64,000 nucleotides of DNA from Apodemus sylvaticus (Eukaryota > Chordata > Mammalia > Rodentia > Muridae): NCBI RefSeq assembly GCF_947179515.1, contig NC_067477.1, positions 128,332,896 to 128,396,895 of the forward strand. The letters run 5' to 3'. Below are positions 35,301 through 48,500 of the stretch, in pieces (positions within the stretch are counted from its first letter, which is position 1; each line of letters starts with the position of its first letter). Under the pieces are notes generated by a model. That model was not told where the DNA came from and made no database searches. It worked only from the letters and a program-made list of their open reading frames with translations. The translations under genes were made by a program, and so were the position numbers.

Positions 35301-38300
35301 TGAAGAAGTAAGGAGAGGGTCCTGATCCTGGAAAGGATTGATCTAGCCTTGGAGGGGAATATAAGGACAGAGAAAAAGGAGGGAAGTGATTGGAGAATGG
35401 GTGGAGAGAAGAAGGTTTATGGGACATATGGGGAGGGGGTCTGAGAAAGGGGAAATCATTTGGAATGTAAACAAAGAATATAGAAAATAAAAAAAATATA
35501 TATATAAAAAAAAGAAAATAAACCAAGAGTGAAAAGTGCTGAGAAAAAAAAAAAAAAAGGAAGGCAAGTGCCCGGTCTGGGACGTAGGTGGTAGGGTCCT
35601 TGCCTAGCACACATGAGGTTCTGAGTTTGAGTCCCCAGAACAGCATAAGCTGGTTGTCTGGCTCAGAGTAAAGGCACTTGCTGCCAAGGCTGACAGGGGT
35701 TCGATCCTAGGAACCCCCACAGGAGAAGAAAGAACCAACGTCTGCAAGCTGCCCTGTGACCTCTGTGCATGTTGTGGCATGTATGTGCATACACGCACAG
35801 TAATAATCAGAGAAATGACCAAAAATTGACCAAAGATAGGCGATTGAGCAAACACAAAATGTATCAACCATTAGCCTCTGGTAAACTGAAATTTACCCTG
35901 TGGATTTATTAGTAAATAACATGCATTCATTTAGTATATTTCAGCGATATATAATAAGTAACTTTTTATATGTTAGATACTAGTATTGTTGTGGTTGAAG
36001 AGATTAAAAAATCAAGGACTCTGGAGCCACTGGCCACATTACATCCAAAAGAGTAGACATCAGTGAATCAGAGCTTCACCTTGGTGCCCGACGTCACCTT
36101 CTCAACTCTTACACAATCAGAGCGGAGGCCCAGAGAATAGTTCCTCCCACTGTGGGTCTCGCCTCAGTGAATTTAATCAAGGTAATCTCCCACAGACTTG
36201 CCCGTGGGCCAACCTAATCTAGAAAATCCCTCATTTCCCAGGTGATTTTAGGCTATAACACGTTGGCAGTTAAAGCTAACCACCACACTTTCAAATACTC
36301 CTTGAGTTCCCTCACATTCTTATGTGGGGCTTCTCATATTTGGAGATGGAGTCCACCAAATGAGTTGTGTTTATTTAAAGGGCATGTTCAGAGTCTAAGA
36401 ACTGGCTGCCATTAGAGTTCTACGGAGCTTCAGACTGAGCGCAGTGTCTTGCCTGACCAATCATTCGAGCACTGATAATGTGACCCAGTCCATGGAGGCG
36501 CGCCTCTTGGCAGTCGAGCTTCAAACCTGGGAAAAGGTCTGGAGTCAGGGTGCGAGAGTCAGACCGCCACGTCCCAGGTGGAGTCCATTTCTTTCTCAAA
36601 GGTAATTTAAACATTGGTGTGGGAGAGGATGTGTATACCAGACACGTAAGTTGTGGAACGTGTCAGGGTGAGGGGTGTGGTCAAAGGATAACTGTGAGGT
36701 CAGTTCTCTCCATTTTGTGTGGATCCCAGGGTCATCAGGGTCATCAGGCACATGCATGTGCCCCTGCCTCCCGGTAGCCATCATCGCCCCTCCTCCTATC
36801 ATCTTGAATCACCTTTCCCTCCATTGGCTCTGCATTCCTCACAGCTCCCCCCACCTCCCTGCTGAATGACCAGGTCAAATCATTATAATTTATAGTTAAT
36901 TCCCACATACCTTCATGAAACCTAAAGCCACAGGCTGAACATTTGAGAATTTTTCTTCAAGAGTCTCCTGGAAAACAAAGAATTTTCAGTGTCACATAAC
37001 CATGAAGTAATGAATATGTACATGTATGCATGCATGTATGTATGCATGTATGTATGCATGTATGTATGTATGTGGTTCACAGTTCTGGGGGAACCTTACA
37101 GGCCTTATGCATGCTAGGCAAACACTATCCCACTGAGTGTGTGTACCTGACAATAAGAACACGTTGGAGAAACACCCTTAGTATGCTTGATGACCCTTTT
37201 GAAGTTCTTTTTAAAACATGTTTTTACATAATTTCATAGTGTACTGGCTGGTTTTGTGTGTCAACTTGACACAGGCTGGAGCTATCACAAAGAAAGGAGC
37301 TTCAGTTGGGGAAATGCCTCCATGAGATCCAGCTGTGGGGCATTTTCTCAATTAGTGATCAAGTGGGGAGGGCCCCTTGTGGGTGGTGCCATCCCTGGGA
37401 TGGTAACCTTGGGTTCTATAAAGAGAGCAGGCTGAGCAAGCCAGGGGAAGCAAGCCAGTAAGAAACATCCCTCCATGGCCTCTGCATCAGCTCCTGCTTC
37501 CTGACCTGCTTGAGTTCCAGTCCTGACTTCCTTTTGTGATGAACAGCAATGCAGAAGTGTAAGCTCAATAAACCCTTTCCTCCCCAACTTGCTTCTTGGT
37601 CATGATGTTTGTGCAGGAATAGAAACCCTGACTAAGACACATAGTATAGTATAAAGGTTCAAGAAATATAAAACCAGAGTGATTTCTTCATTTTGTAATG
37701 ACTTATTCTTGGAGTTAGTACTCTGAGAGGGAAGGGGTCAGGGACGAAGCTGAAAAATGCCCGACTGGAAATCCTGCCACAGTGCCTGGCTGCTGGAGCC
37801 TGGCCTATCAGGGAGAGTGCTCTGAGCATTCTTTTGTTTTCTTTTCTTTTCTTTTCTTTTGTCTTGTTTTGGAGACAGGGTTTGTCTGTGTAGTCCTGGC
37901 TGTCCTGGAACTCACTCTGTAGACCAGGCTGGCCTTGAACTCAGAAATCTGCCTGCCTCTGCCTTGCAAACATTCTGACTCACATACTAGAAAACACTAC
38001 AATAATAAACAGGAGATGAAGCATCTCAGAACAGCAGAGAGGGGAGGAGATGGAGACACTGCTGAGCTCATAGGGACAACCTACTCTTTATTCTTTACAC
38101 TAAACACATATAAATAATCCTTGGGTGGCTTTCTCCCTTTTTCCATCCGTCCATCCGTCCGTGTGTGTGTGTGTGTGTGTGTGTGCCTGTGTCTGCACCT
38201 GTGTGGGTGAGTGTTTGTGTACAGAGGCAAAGGTTGAGGTCGAGAACATCCTCTATCTATTGCTTTATTTGCGGACTGAGAGTTCATCAGTGAGTCTAGT

Positions 38301-41300
38301 CTTGCCAGGCAGCACGCTCTGGGGTAGAACTGCAGGCAGGCCACTGCAGCTAGCCACCTATATATATGGATGTGGGGGACTCCTCACTCTGTTCCTCACA
38401 TGTAAGTGAAGCAAGAACCTTAACTGCTAATCTGTTTTTTAAAAATCCCAACTGTTCGATTTTACTAATGAAGACTTGGGAGCCTGGTACCTCAGAGGCA
38501 GAGAAAGCACCCAGCTGACCTTCCTCCTCAGCCCACAGCCCAGAAGCCACGTCCCACTCTCAGACTGTCTCAAAAACAAACAAACAAACAAAACCCTCCT
38601 CCCAACTCAATGCCCCTCCCTTCTTCAATGCCTCTCACTCTCTATGGTTTTTTCTTAATAGTCCAATGTTCACTTGCTGTCAACAGGTTACTTGATTCCT
38701 GCTTTTGACCTATGGCTGACTTTACTTAATGCTGTTTACAATATTCAAGCAGAAGGCTCTTGGATTGAAGGTGTGTGCCAAGGCTGAGCCACATTACAAC
38801 AAAAAACTGGTTTTTCTAGTAAATGATACAATCTCAGGGTTCACAGTATGATCAAATATCCTGCAACATCTACCAGGCCTCTTATTTAATCTTTATCTTT
38901 GTAAGACTACCTTTATTCTTGTATTTGTGAAAGTTTTACAAACTGTATATAATAAAAGTGAAAATCTTAGGTAAATCGAGGCGTTACATGAAAGTACCGA
39001 CTTAAATCACATGCCACACGTCACATGAGGGAGGGGGAGCTTCTCGTTAAGTTTCCTGGGCCGCAGCCTGGTGGTGTGTGGACCATGCCTCTCCTGAAGG
39101 TGCTTCCTTCCCTCCACTGGGCAAATGGGCAGACATTCTGACACAGCTTTCATTGGTGGTATTCTGAGTCAGAATCTCATGGTCGCTCTGGAATTGATTA
39201 TGTAGTCCGGGCTGACCTTCAGCTGTGGCATCCTCCTGCCTCTTGATTCCCTAGTGCTAGGATTATAGGCTTGGACCACAATACTAAGATCCACATGGAG
39301 TGTTAGCTAGACCAGGCCAGACTGGGAGCACACATACTCCATGGGTCAGGAGTTACAAGGGTATAGTAGATTTTGTAGAGTGAACATCCAGAGGAAATTA
39401 TGAAAAACGGGATAAGAGTATTTTTTATTCGCCTGAGTAACTATTATCTCTGAGGCTTACTGCCTCCATCTGCTAACTGAGGCCTAGTTCTGGAAGCTTC
39501 TAGTCTCTGTACAATCTTATCTAGGCCTAGAATATTTTCAGCCTCTGATAGTTACTGCAGAATAAGCTCGCCCTCTTATTCTTTCTGAACTCTGGCTGGC
39601 TGGTTCAACTCAGCTGTTCTGGCTCTAAACTCTCCAAGCTGACTGATACAATCTGGCTTCTCTCTCAGCCTCTGACTTTTTGCTCTGCTTGGCCTCAAAC
39701 TAACTCTGAAATCTGTTCTAATCTTCTGGCTCCTTCTGGCTTCATCTATGTGTAGCTTGTTGTCTCTCTGTAACAGTCCCGGTTAGACAGTCTCCCCCCT
39801 CTCTCTGCACTGCCCCTTAAGTAGCTTCCTCGCTTGTAAGAGTTAGGCATATCTTGTCAAATCTTTCTCTGATTCGTCACTTTGTCTGCCACTCAATCAG
39901 ACATCACTTTCAAACATAGGTGTTTACTTCTACAAACTTTACTTTCATTGTTTGGGATTAAAGGTGTGTACTAGGGGTGTGTCTATATTCTAGCCAGAGG
40001 GATTGAAGATGTGTGTTAAGGGCTGAGCCAAACCACAACTAGAAAAAGGTTTTTTTTTTTTTTAACTAAATAATACAACCTCAGGGTTCATAGTGTGATC
40101 AAATATCCTGCAACAAAAAGGCGTGGGTTTTTTGTTTTGTTTTGTTTTGTGGAGGGTGATTGGTTAGCTAAGAGTCTTCTCTCTGTTTCAGGCTGGACTT
40201 GAACTCATGATCCTGCTGCTACTGCCTCTTACATGCTAGGATTATATAAGTAAACTGAGTCTGACTTGAAAATGTTTTTATTTATTTCTGTTTCTCTCAG
40301 CTTTGTTCTATAAGCTGGAGAATAATAAAGACAGAACATATCTTCAAAATAAAGAAAATGGTTTGAGGTACTATTTGTGAGGAAGTAATTATTTGAGGGA
40401 ATGTTAATTTCAGTGTTTGACCAAAAACATTAAGGGGTTATGCTGAATATTAGGCATGATTTAAATTTAAATGTACCTGAATTATATAAGAGATAGGACA
40501 TGTGAGCTGTTGTTTTCTTCCTGCTGTTTGTTTGTTTGTGACAGTTTCACTATAGTGCTCTGGTTGCTGCAATCCAGAATGTTCTGTATAACCCAGGCTG
40601 GCATCAAACTGTGTTAATCCATCAACCTTCTGAGTGTCAGGATTACAGCTGTGCTGCCGTGCCTGGATTCTTATACATAATTTTGAGTCAGGGCCTCAAA
40701 ACTGCCCAGGCTGGCCTGAAGCTCTTGAGCTCAAATGACCCAGCACCTTGAATAGTTGGGGATTCTGTAGTGTCCTACTGTGTGTGGCTTATACATTTTA
40801 AACTGACTTATTTCTATTTTGCATCGGTGTTTCACATGGAAAACAGTAACCCAAAGCACACGCATGAAGCAACCACCTCCATACAGGAGGAAACAGCACA
40901 AATAATAAAACATCCGACACAGAGCCGTTTACCATGTCCTCTGGTTCAGGTATGCTGATGCCACGGAAAAACTGGTTACTTTTAAAGATGGACTGATGCC
41001 TTGGGATCAGCTTTCCTGTAAAATACAAACCACATAGCTCATCAAAACTTGGGTTAGGAAATTATAAAGTGTATCATAAAAATCCCCTGAGATGTAGGTA
41101 TTAAGGAAACATTGTGCCTGAGTGCTTCCTCCAGACAGAGGCGGTGTGAGCCTGGGCAGAGGCCCCTATACTCATGGGAGGACCACCCTCCACACAACTC
41201 TCGTGACAGATCGAAAACCAACTGAAGACAAGGACCTTCAGTGTCTGGACACGCAGATTCAAAGCATCAGCACCAATCAGACCCCACCTAAGCCTAAGTG

Positions 41301-42516
41301 ACAGAGGACTGCTGGGCTCCTCCTCTGCCTCCCTCATGATCTCTCAACAGAACTGCTGCCTTCCTTCCTGCCCTTGTTTCCCCCGTCCCTCTCTTCTTTG
41401 GTTCCTTTTATTTTTCTTTTGAGGCAGGGTTTTGTCTATTCTAGGCTGGCCTCAAAGCCAAGCATGACCTTGAACTCTTTAATTAATTAACTTTACATCC
41501 TGACCTCAGTTTCCCTCCCTCCTCTCCTCTCAGTCCTTCCCCATGCCCATCTATTTCTTTTCTCTTTCTCTTCAGAAAACGGCAGGCCTCCATGGATATC
41601 AACCATCCTTGGCATTTCAAGTTGAATGAAGACTAGGCGCATCTCCCCCTATTGAAGCTACATAAGGCAGCCCAAAAAGAGAGAAAGGATCACAAAGGCA
41701 GGTGAGAGTCAGAGACAGCTCTCGCCCCACTGTTAGGAGTCCCACAATGAGAACCAAGCTACACAACTCTTACATATGTGCAGAGGGCCTAAGTTAGATC
41801 CATGCATGGTCCCCAGTTGGCAGATGAGTTTCTGTGGGCCCCTATGGGCCCAGGTTAGTTGATTCTACAGGTTTTCCTATGGTGTCCTTGATTCTGACCT
41901 TAAACTCTCTGCTTCTCACGTGTTGGGATCACAAGCATGGGCCACCATGCCTGGTCAACACAGTGCCAGGATCCAACGTAGGCATTTACCCATGCTCAGC
42001 AAGCACTGTACCACCCGGGCCCAGCCCGGGAATCCATAGTTTTCATCCCCATTGCGACAGTGAGGAGAGGGAAGCTGAGTGAGGTTCGTCAGTCGGTCAT
42101 AGGAACAGGATTCAACTCGGGTGTGTCTGGGGAGTTAGGGAAGAGCAAGCAGACCCACACAGACGGTGTGACCTGTAATGATGCTCTGCCTCATCCATTC
42201 CTGTTGCCTGGGAGAATGAGGTAGAGAGGAAGCAGAGAACTGACCAGCAGGCAGAAAGCCAGAGCAGCTTCAGGAAGGAGTCTGTGTATTCATCCAGTGG
42301 AGAGAGAGGCCAATGGCTTTATTTGCAGGCTCCTGGAGTGGGTCTGTGGTCTACATGGGCTAGATCTCCTTCCAGACGCAGAAGATTTAACTTCTGACTG
42401 CCAAGGATAACACAGTGACCAGAGCTCATCAAACAAGCTTCCAAGTGGGCTGGTGGACAGCTCAGTGGGAGAGGGGCTTGCTTAGAACACATGAGAGGCC
42501 TTGGGTTCATCTCCAG

Positions 42517-42599
<83 letters not shown>

Positions 42600-45500
42600 C
42601 GCATACACAGAGACACACACACACACATACACACAAATCTTTTGTTGGTGGTGGTTTGTTTTGTTTTGTTTTTTGACTTGGGTCTTTCTACATGGCCTTG
42701 TCTGGCCTGGAACTCACTGTGGAGACCAGGCTGACCTCTACTTCACACAGATCCTCCTGATCTTGCCTCCTGAGTGCTGAGATTAAACACTCGTGTCACC
42801 ACACCTGGCCAAAATAAAGCAAATCTTTTAAATAAAATATAACTTCCTTAACAGTTTTTAAAAGTTATTTTAATATATATATATTTTACTTATATAAAAT
42901 ACAACACAAGCGGCCAACGGAGGGGAGCGATTGAACAATCCTGAGTAGCTGCAACACCTGTGAACCAGACCATTACCAACGCAGCAAGAGACGCACACGT
43001 GGCAAGCAGCAGCTGTCTGACTGCACGGAAAGCCCGTTTGACAGGAGGGAGTCCCCGAGTCAGTGGAAGGGTACTAGGGACCTAACCAGCCTCCCTGGCC
43101 TAGTGAGGTCATGGGCCGTAGAAAAGAATTTACCACAGCCGCTTTTCTAGACCAGCAATAATTCCTTACCACACCCTAAATCTTGGATTTTATACCTACA
43201 GGTAAGTGCAGCAACCACCCTTCATCAAAGAAGCCTCTCTTAGGGCAAATGGAGACCATCACAGACAACCATAACTGAACATGACACAGACCTCCTCCGA
43301 TCATGGGGAGGACACTGCAATGGATACACCAGGCACACACACATGTGCATCACAGCTTCTACATCTGTGGTTCAGGTTACATCAGGAGCAGGGGTGGAAA
43401 GATTGTAAGAGCCAGAATTCCAGGAAGTCTGCTGCAGACAGTCTCTCCTAGAAATGGCTGCGAATACAAGCCGGAAGCAAACAGCAGCAGCATCACCAGG
43501 CATGCTAATGCAAGAGGTCCCTGGGGTCTCCCTTCTAACAGAGAACAGCAGGCTACAAGGGCTGCTGGGAGGAGAGGCAGCCTCTCAGGGTGAGCCCCTT
43601 ACTGGTTGTCCAGTGCAGAATGGTCAGCCCTAAAACCATATACCCACAAACCATATACCGCGTGTGTGTGTGTGTGTGTGTGTATTTGTACACACACATG
43701 GTCTTCCTTAGGGTTTCTGTTGTTGTGAGGAAGCACTATGACACCCCCCCCCCAAATAGCAAGTTGGGGAGGAAAGGCTTATTTGGCTCACACTTTCATA
43801 TCGTCGCTGTTCCTCGTCAAAGGAAGTCAGGGCAGGAACTCACGCAGGGCAGGAACCTGGAGGCAGAGCTGGTGCAGAGGCCATGGAAGGTGCTGCCTCC
43901 TGGCTTGCTCCCATGGCTTGCTCAGCCTGCTTTCTTACAGAACCCAGAGAAGGCACCACCTACCATGGGCTGGCCCTTCCCCCAATTTATCACTAACTGA
44001 GAAAATGCCATACAGCTAAATCTCATGGAGGCATTTCCTCAAGTGAGGCTCCTTCCTTTCTGACAACTCTAGTTTGTGTCAAACTGACACGGAACCAGCC
44101 ACCACACATATACATATATGTGGATGTATATAACAATAATAATCAAAGGAAAGCTATCAACTTGAGAGTGGGGTCCATGTGAGGAGTTGGAAGATAAATG
44201 GGAGAGGCTGAAGGGAGGAAAGGAAGGAAACATGTGATAAAAGTTCTATTTCAATTAAAAACATATTAAGAAAATAATAAAAGATTAGTTTGGGTAAAAG
44301 ACGTTATTCTAGTTCACTTATGTGTTATGTTGGAGGTGGATGGTTACACACATGGGTAGGGCCAGAGGGGTGGAATCCCCTGGAACTGGAGTTACAGGAA
44401 GTTATGAGCCGCCTGAATCAGGTGCTGGGAACCAAACTGCTGCTTGCAAGAGCAATCCATGCTCTTAACCCCTGAGCCGTCTCTCAAGACTACAAGGATC
44501 TTTTCCTTAAAACTGAGAATTCCTAATGTTTAAATGAATTATGTTAATATTACTTTAAATGTTGGCTGACATTCAGATCAGACTGACTGAATTTTCTTGG
44601 CAAGGCCTTTGCAGACTCATTGCTGGCTCTGTGTGTTCAGATAGAACTGGGCTTCTGCTACAACCAACTGTTGGTATCAGGACCATGACATCACATGGGA
44701 GGGGCATACCTGGCTGTTGCTAGGTAATTGTGGGGTGGAGCTTAGACAGAATTCTAACAGGGATAGCCCAGAGAACTTCCCTGCAGAGCGTTGGAGAAGC
44801 AATGAGCCTCTTGCTTTCATTCCAGTATCTATCATACGGGTGCTACAACGAACACAAAAACCACAAAATGCAACTCTTACCCAACGTCCTGATGATCAGG
44901 TAAAGTTGGTCCACATCTGATTTTCCTGGCCAGAGTGGCTGACCGGTCAGGAGCTCTGCAAAAACACAGCCGACCGCCCACACGTCCACAGAGGAACCGT
45001 ACTTCGTGTCTCCCACAAGAAGTTCAGGGGCTCTGTACCACCTGGTGGCGACGTAGTCTGTGTAGGCGTCTCCGGGGACTGTGAAGAAGAACATTGGGCA
45101 GGGGAACAAGTTAACATCTCATGACCGCAGCACCTCTGACCCACTCCCTGGAGCAGCGGCTCAGTCAGAGGAAGTGGTTCTCCTGACACCGAGTAAGACC
45201 TTCACTGTACCAAGGAGAACACTCTAGCTGGAGAATGAAGACCTGTCCCAGGTCGGTGTGAGAATTTCTGTCACCACACTTAAGTTTACGCCACTGTTTC
45301 TATTTTTCTTAAATACGTTAAAAAAAATTATGTACATTGGTGCTTTGCCTGCATGTATGTCTGTGTGAGGGTGTCAGATCCCCTATAACTGTAATTATAG
45401 ACAGTTGTGAACTACTATGTGGGTGCTGGGAATTGAACCTGGGTCCTCTGGAAGAGCAGCCAGTGCTCTTAACCTCTGAGCCATCTCTCCAGCCCCTCTT

Positions 45501-48500
45501 GTTTCTATTTTTCATCAGCACAGTGCTTGTCGTTGGCTAAACTGTGTTGACTCCAAAAAAAACATAGGTTTGAAGTCCCAGTTTCTGGTACCTGTGAATC
45601 TGACCTTGTTTGGAATAGGTGTTATTGAGTTACAGTGAGGCCATTGTAAAGGTGGACCATGAATCCAGGGGCTGGTAGGAGTCCGGCGCAGGGTGGGAGG
45701 TTGCGGGGGGGGGGGGGATGTATACATGTATGAGTGTGTGCAGCCAAAGATCAACCTCCGGTGTCATTTCTCAGGCCAACGTTCCTTTTGTTGTTGTTTT
45801 AAGACAGGGTTTCAAGCATCCACGAGAGGCCTTGAACTCCTAATGCTCTGCCCTCTCTACCTTCCAAGCCCTGAGATCAGAGGTGAGCCGCATACCTGGT
45901 TCATGTGTGCTAGGTGGGCATGTCAGCATCTGAGCCACACCCTAACCCTTACCTTGGTTTGAGACTGAGACTCACTGTTACCGGGAACTTCCCAATCTGC
46001 TGAGGCTGTCTGACCAGACAACCTCAGGGATCTGCCTGTCTCTGTCTGCACAGCACCAAGATTATAAGTGAGCGTACAACATAATATCTAGATGTTTATT
46101 CTTTTAAATGCGGGTTCTGGGGATTGAACTCAGGTCCTCGTGGTTGTAGAGCAAACGATTAACCATTTGAGCTGTATCTCCAGTCCCAGGGTTGGCACTC
46201 TTACAAGGTGGCCTCAGGGACACAGAGCAGATGCTGAGGGGTGTGGCTGCCAGGTGGAGAACAGGACAGCCTGGGTGCAGGAAGGAGCCTCCCCCTCCTG
46301 GAGCCCCCCAGGACCGAGAGACCACATTCTGCTGCTTTAAGCCCAACAGGTTGTGGCTGTCCACTCCGGCAGCCATAGAGACCACTGGCGTCCTGGATGG
46401 CGGCACCTGGTGATTCTCTGTCTATATTTATCTTTCGGGATTATTGTGACAACTTGGTTTGTCTCCTTGGACCATGAGTCATTCCTGTCTGACAGACTAT
46501 GGAGAGCTGGGGAAATCTCCCTGCTTAGACACATCCTACTGCCCTGAGGGTCGCACTGCCCTTGGTCAGGTGGGGGGAACCCAGTCCCACCATACTACCT
46601 GAGCTGGAAGTCTTGGAATCCTAGTTTTGCTCCTCTGAGGCTATGATGGTCAATTCCAATAGGCTTTTCGGTGGCAAGAGTCACATGGGAGAAAATTGGT
46701 AAAATAGTGGCTTGCAGGAACTGGCGAATGGGTGCCTGCTTTTTAAAAAAGTAGGTCTGGGCCAGTGAGATGGTTCAGTGGGTGAAGGTGCTTGCAGCCA
46801 ACCCTGACAACCTGAGTTCTATCCTTGGGAACTGCATGGTAATAGGAGAGAACCCACTCTGCCAGGCTGTTCTCTAACTCCACAGTGCTCTGTGGGGTGC
46901 ACACACTCTAAATAAATGTTTTTCTTTTCTTTCTTTTTCTTTTCTTTTCTTTTCTTTTCTTTTCTTTTTCCTTTCCTTTCCTTTTTCTGTTTTTCTTTTT
47001 GAGACAGGGTTTCTTCATATAGCCCTGTCTGCCCTGGAACTCTCTAATAGACCAGGGTGGCCTCTAACTCACAGAGATCTGCCTGTCCTTGTCCCCCAAG
47101 TGCTGGGATTAAAGGTATGTGCCAGACAGTTATGTGTTTTGTTTTGTATGTTTGAGACAGGGTCTTACTATGTAGCCCTGGCTGGCCTCGAACTCATAGA
47201 CATCTGCCTGCCTTGCCTCCTAAGCTCAGGATTACTGAGCCACTACAGCTTGAGACGAGATTATGTAGCTAAGGCTGACCTGGAAGTCTATCACACTGCT
47301 TCAGCTGGAGAGACAGGTGTGCATTATTATACTCGGGTGACAGTTCTCCTTAGTAAGGGACACACAGGTAGCAATCTGACTACCACAAAGGACAGTGCAG
47401 AATCCAAGGGTCACAGCTCATCAATCAATAGTCCCCACAGCCAGAACAGAAACCAACCTTGACCGCTGCGGCTCTTTTATAACATTACATAAGCTTATTT
47501 ACTTAATTTTTTTTTTTTTTGAGACAAGGCCTTGGGTAGCCCAGGCTGGCTCAAATTCCCTATGTAGTCTAGGATGACGAATGACCTTGAACTTCTGATC
47601 CTCTCTACCTCCTAAAGTTCTTGGATCACACTATGTGATCCTCCACACCCAGTTTCCGTAGGCCCTCGGCATGCTAAGCAAGCACGCTATCAACCCAGCC
47701 CCAGCGCTCGCTCTTCGCTGTTTCCCACTCACATTGCCTGTCTATGCTTATGGTGTCTTGCACATTTTCTTTCTTTTTAAGTTTGGTGTGTGCATTTGAG
47801 TATTTGTATACAGCAGGTGGACGCACGCGCGTGCAGGTCAGAGGACAACCTCCGGCATCAGCCCTTCCTTCGCCTTCTTTGTTTGAGGCAGTCTCTGGTT
47901 TTCTGCTGCATCCTTGAGGCTATGTGCCTGTGAGCTTCTGGAGTTCCTATCTCAGTTTCTCATCTCGTCCCAGGAGCGCCAAGATTACAAATGCGTGCTA
48001 TGCATTCAGCATTTACATGGCTTCTGGGAATTCAAATTCTGACCCTCAGACTTGTGTACCCCAGGCTGGCTCAAACTCCCTATGTTGTTAGGACAGGTGC
48101 TCTACCCTGAGCCATCTTTCTGAGCTTTGAACATTTCCTAGTGTCACCAACAAATCTGTGACCATCATTTCTAACCGGGATCTTGGACTCCATGAGATGA
48201 ACAGTGATCACGCAGTTCTTGCCTTAGGAGTTTGTCATTTGTCAGTTTCTCTTTTCAGCCACAGTACAGGACTTGAGAATCATCTGGGCCCTACTGCTTT
48301 GCACCAAAAGTACATCAGCCTCAGGGAAACTTGGCCAGTTTTGTTTCAGCCTGGCCCTTCTTCTCCACGTCTCCTTTGGGTGCCATTGGAGTCCTGAGGA
48401 TTTGCAAAGCCCACAGTAAAGTATGTGTTGCTAACGTGGGTTCCTGTACGCTTAGAGAGAACGAGTTATCTCTCCCTCTCCCTCTGGTCCCTCACTGCCT

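Noticed and set aside
46104..46547. Overlapping open frames on both strands as a possible extra exon
   Set aside because: There is no kinase homology, and the Cdkl4 exons on either side already join in phase without it.
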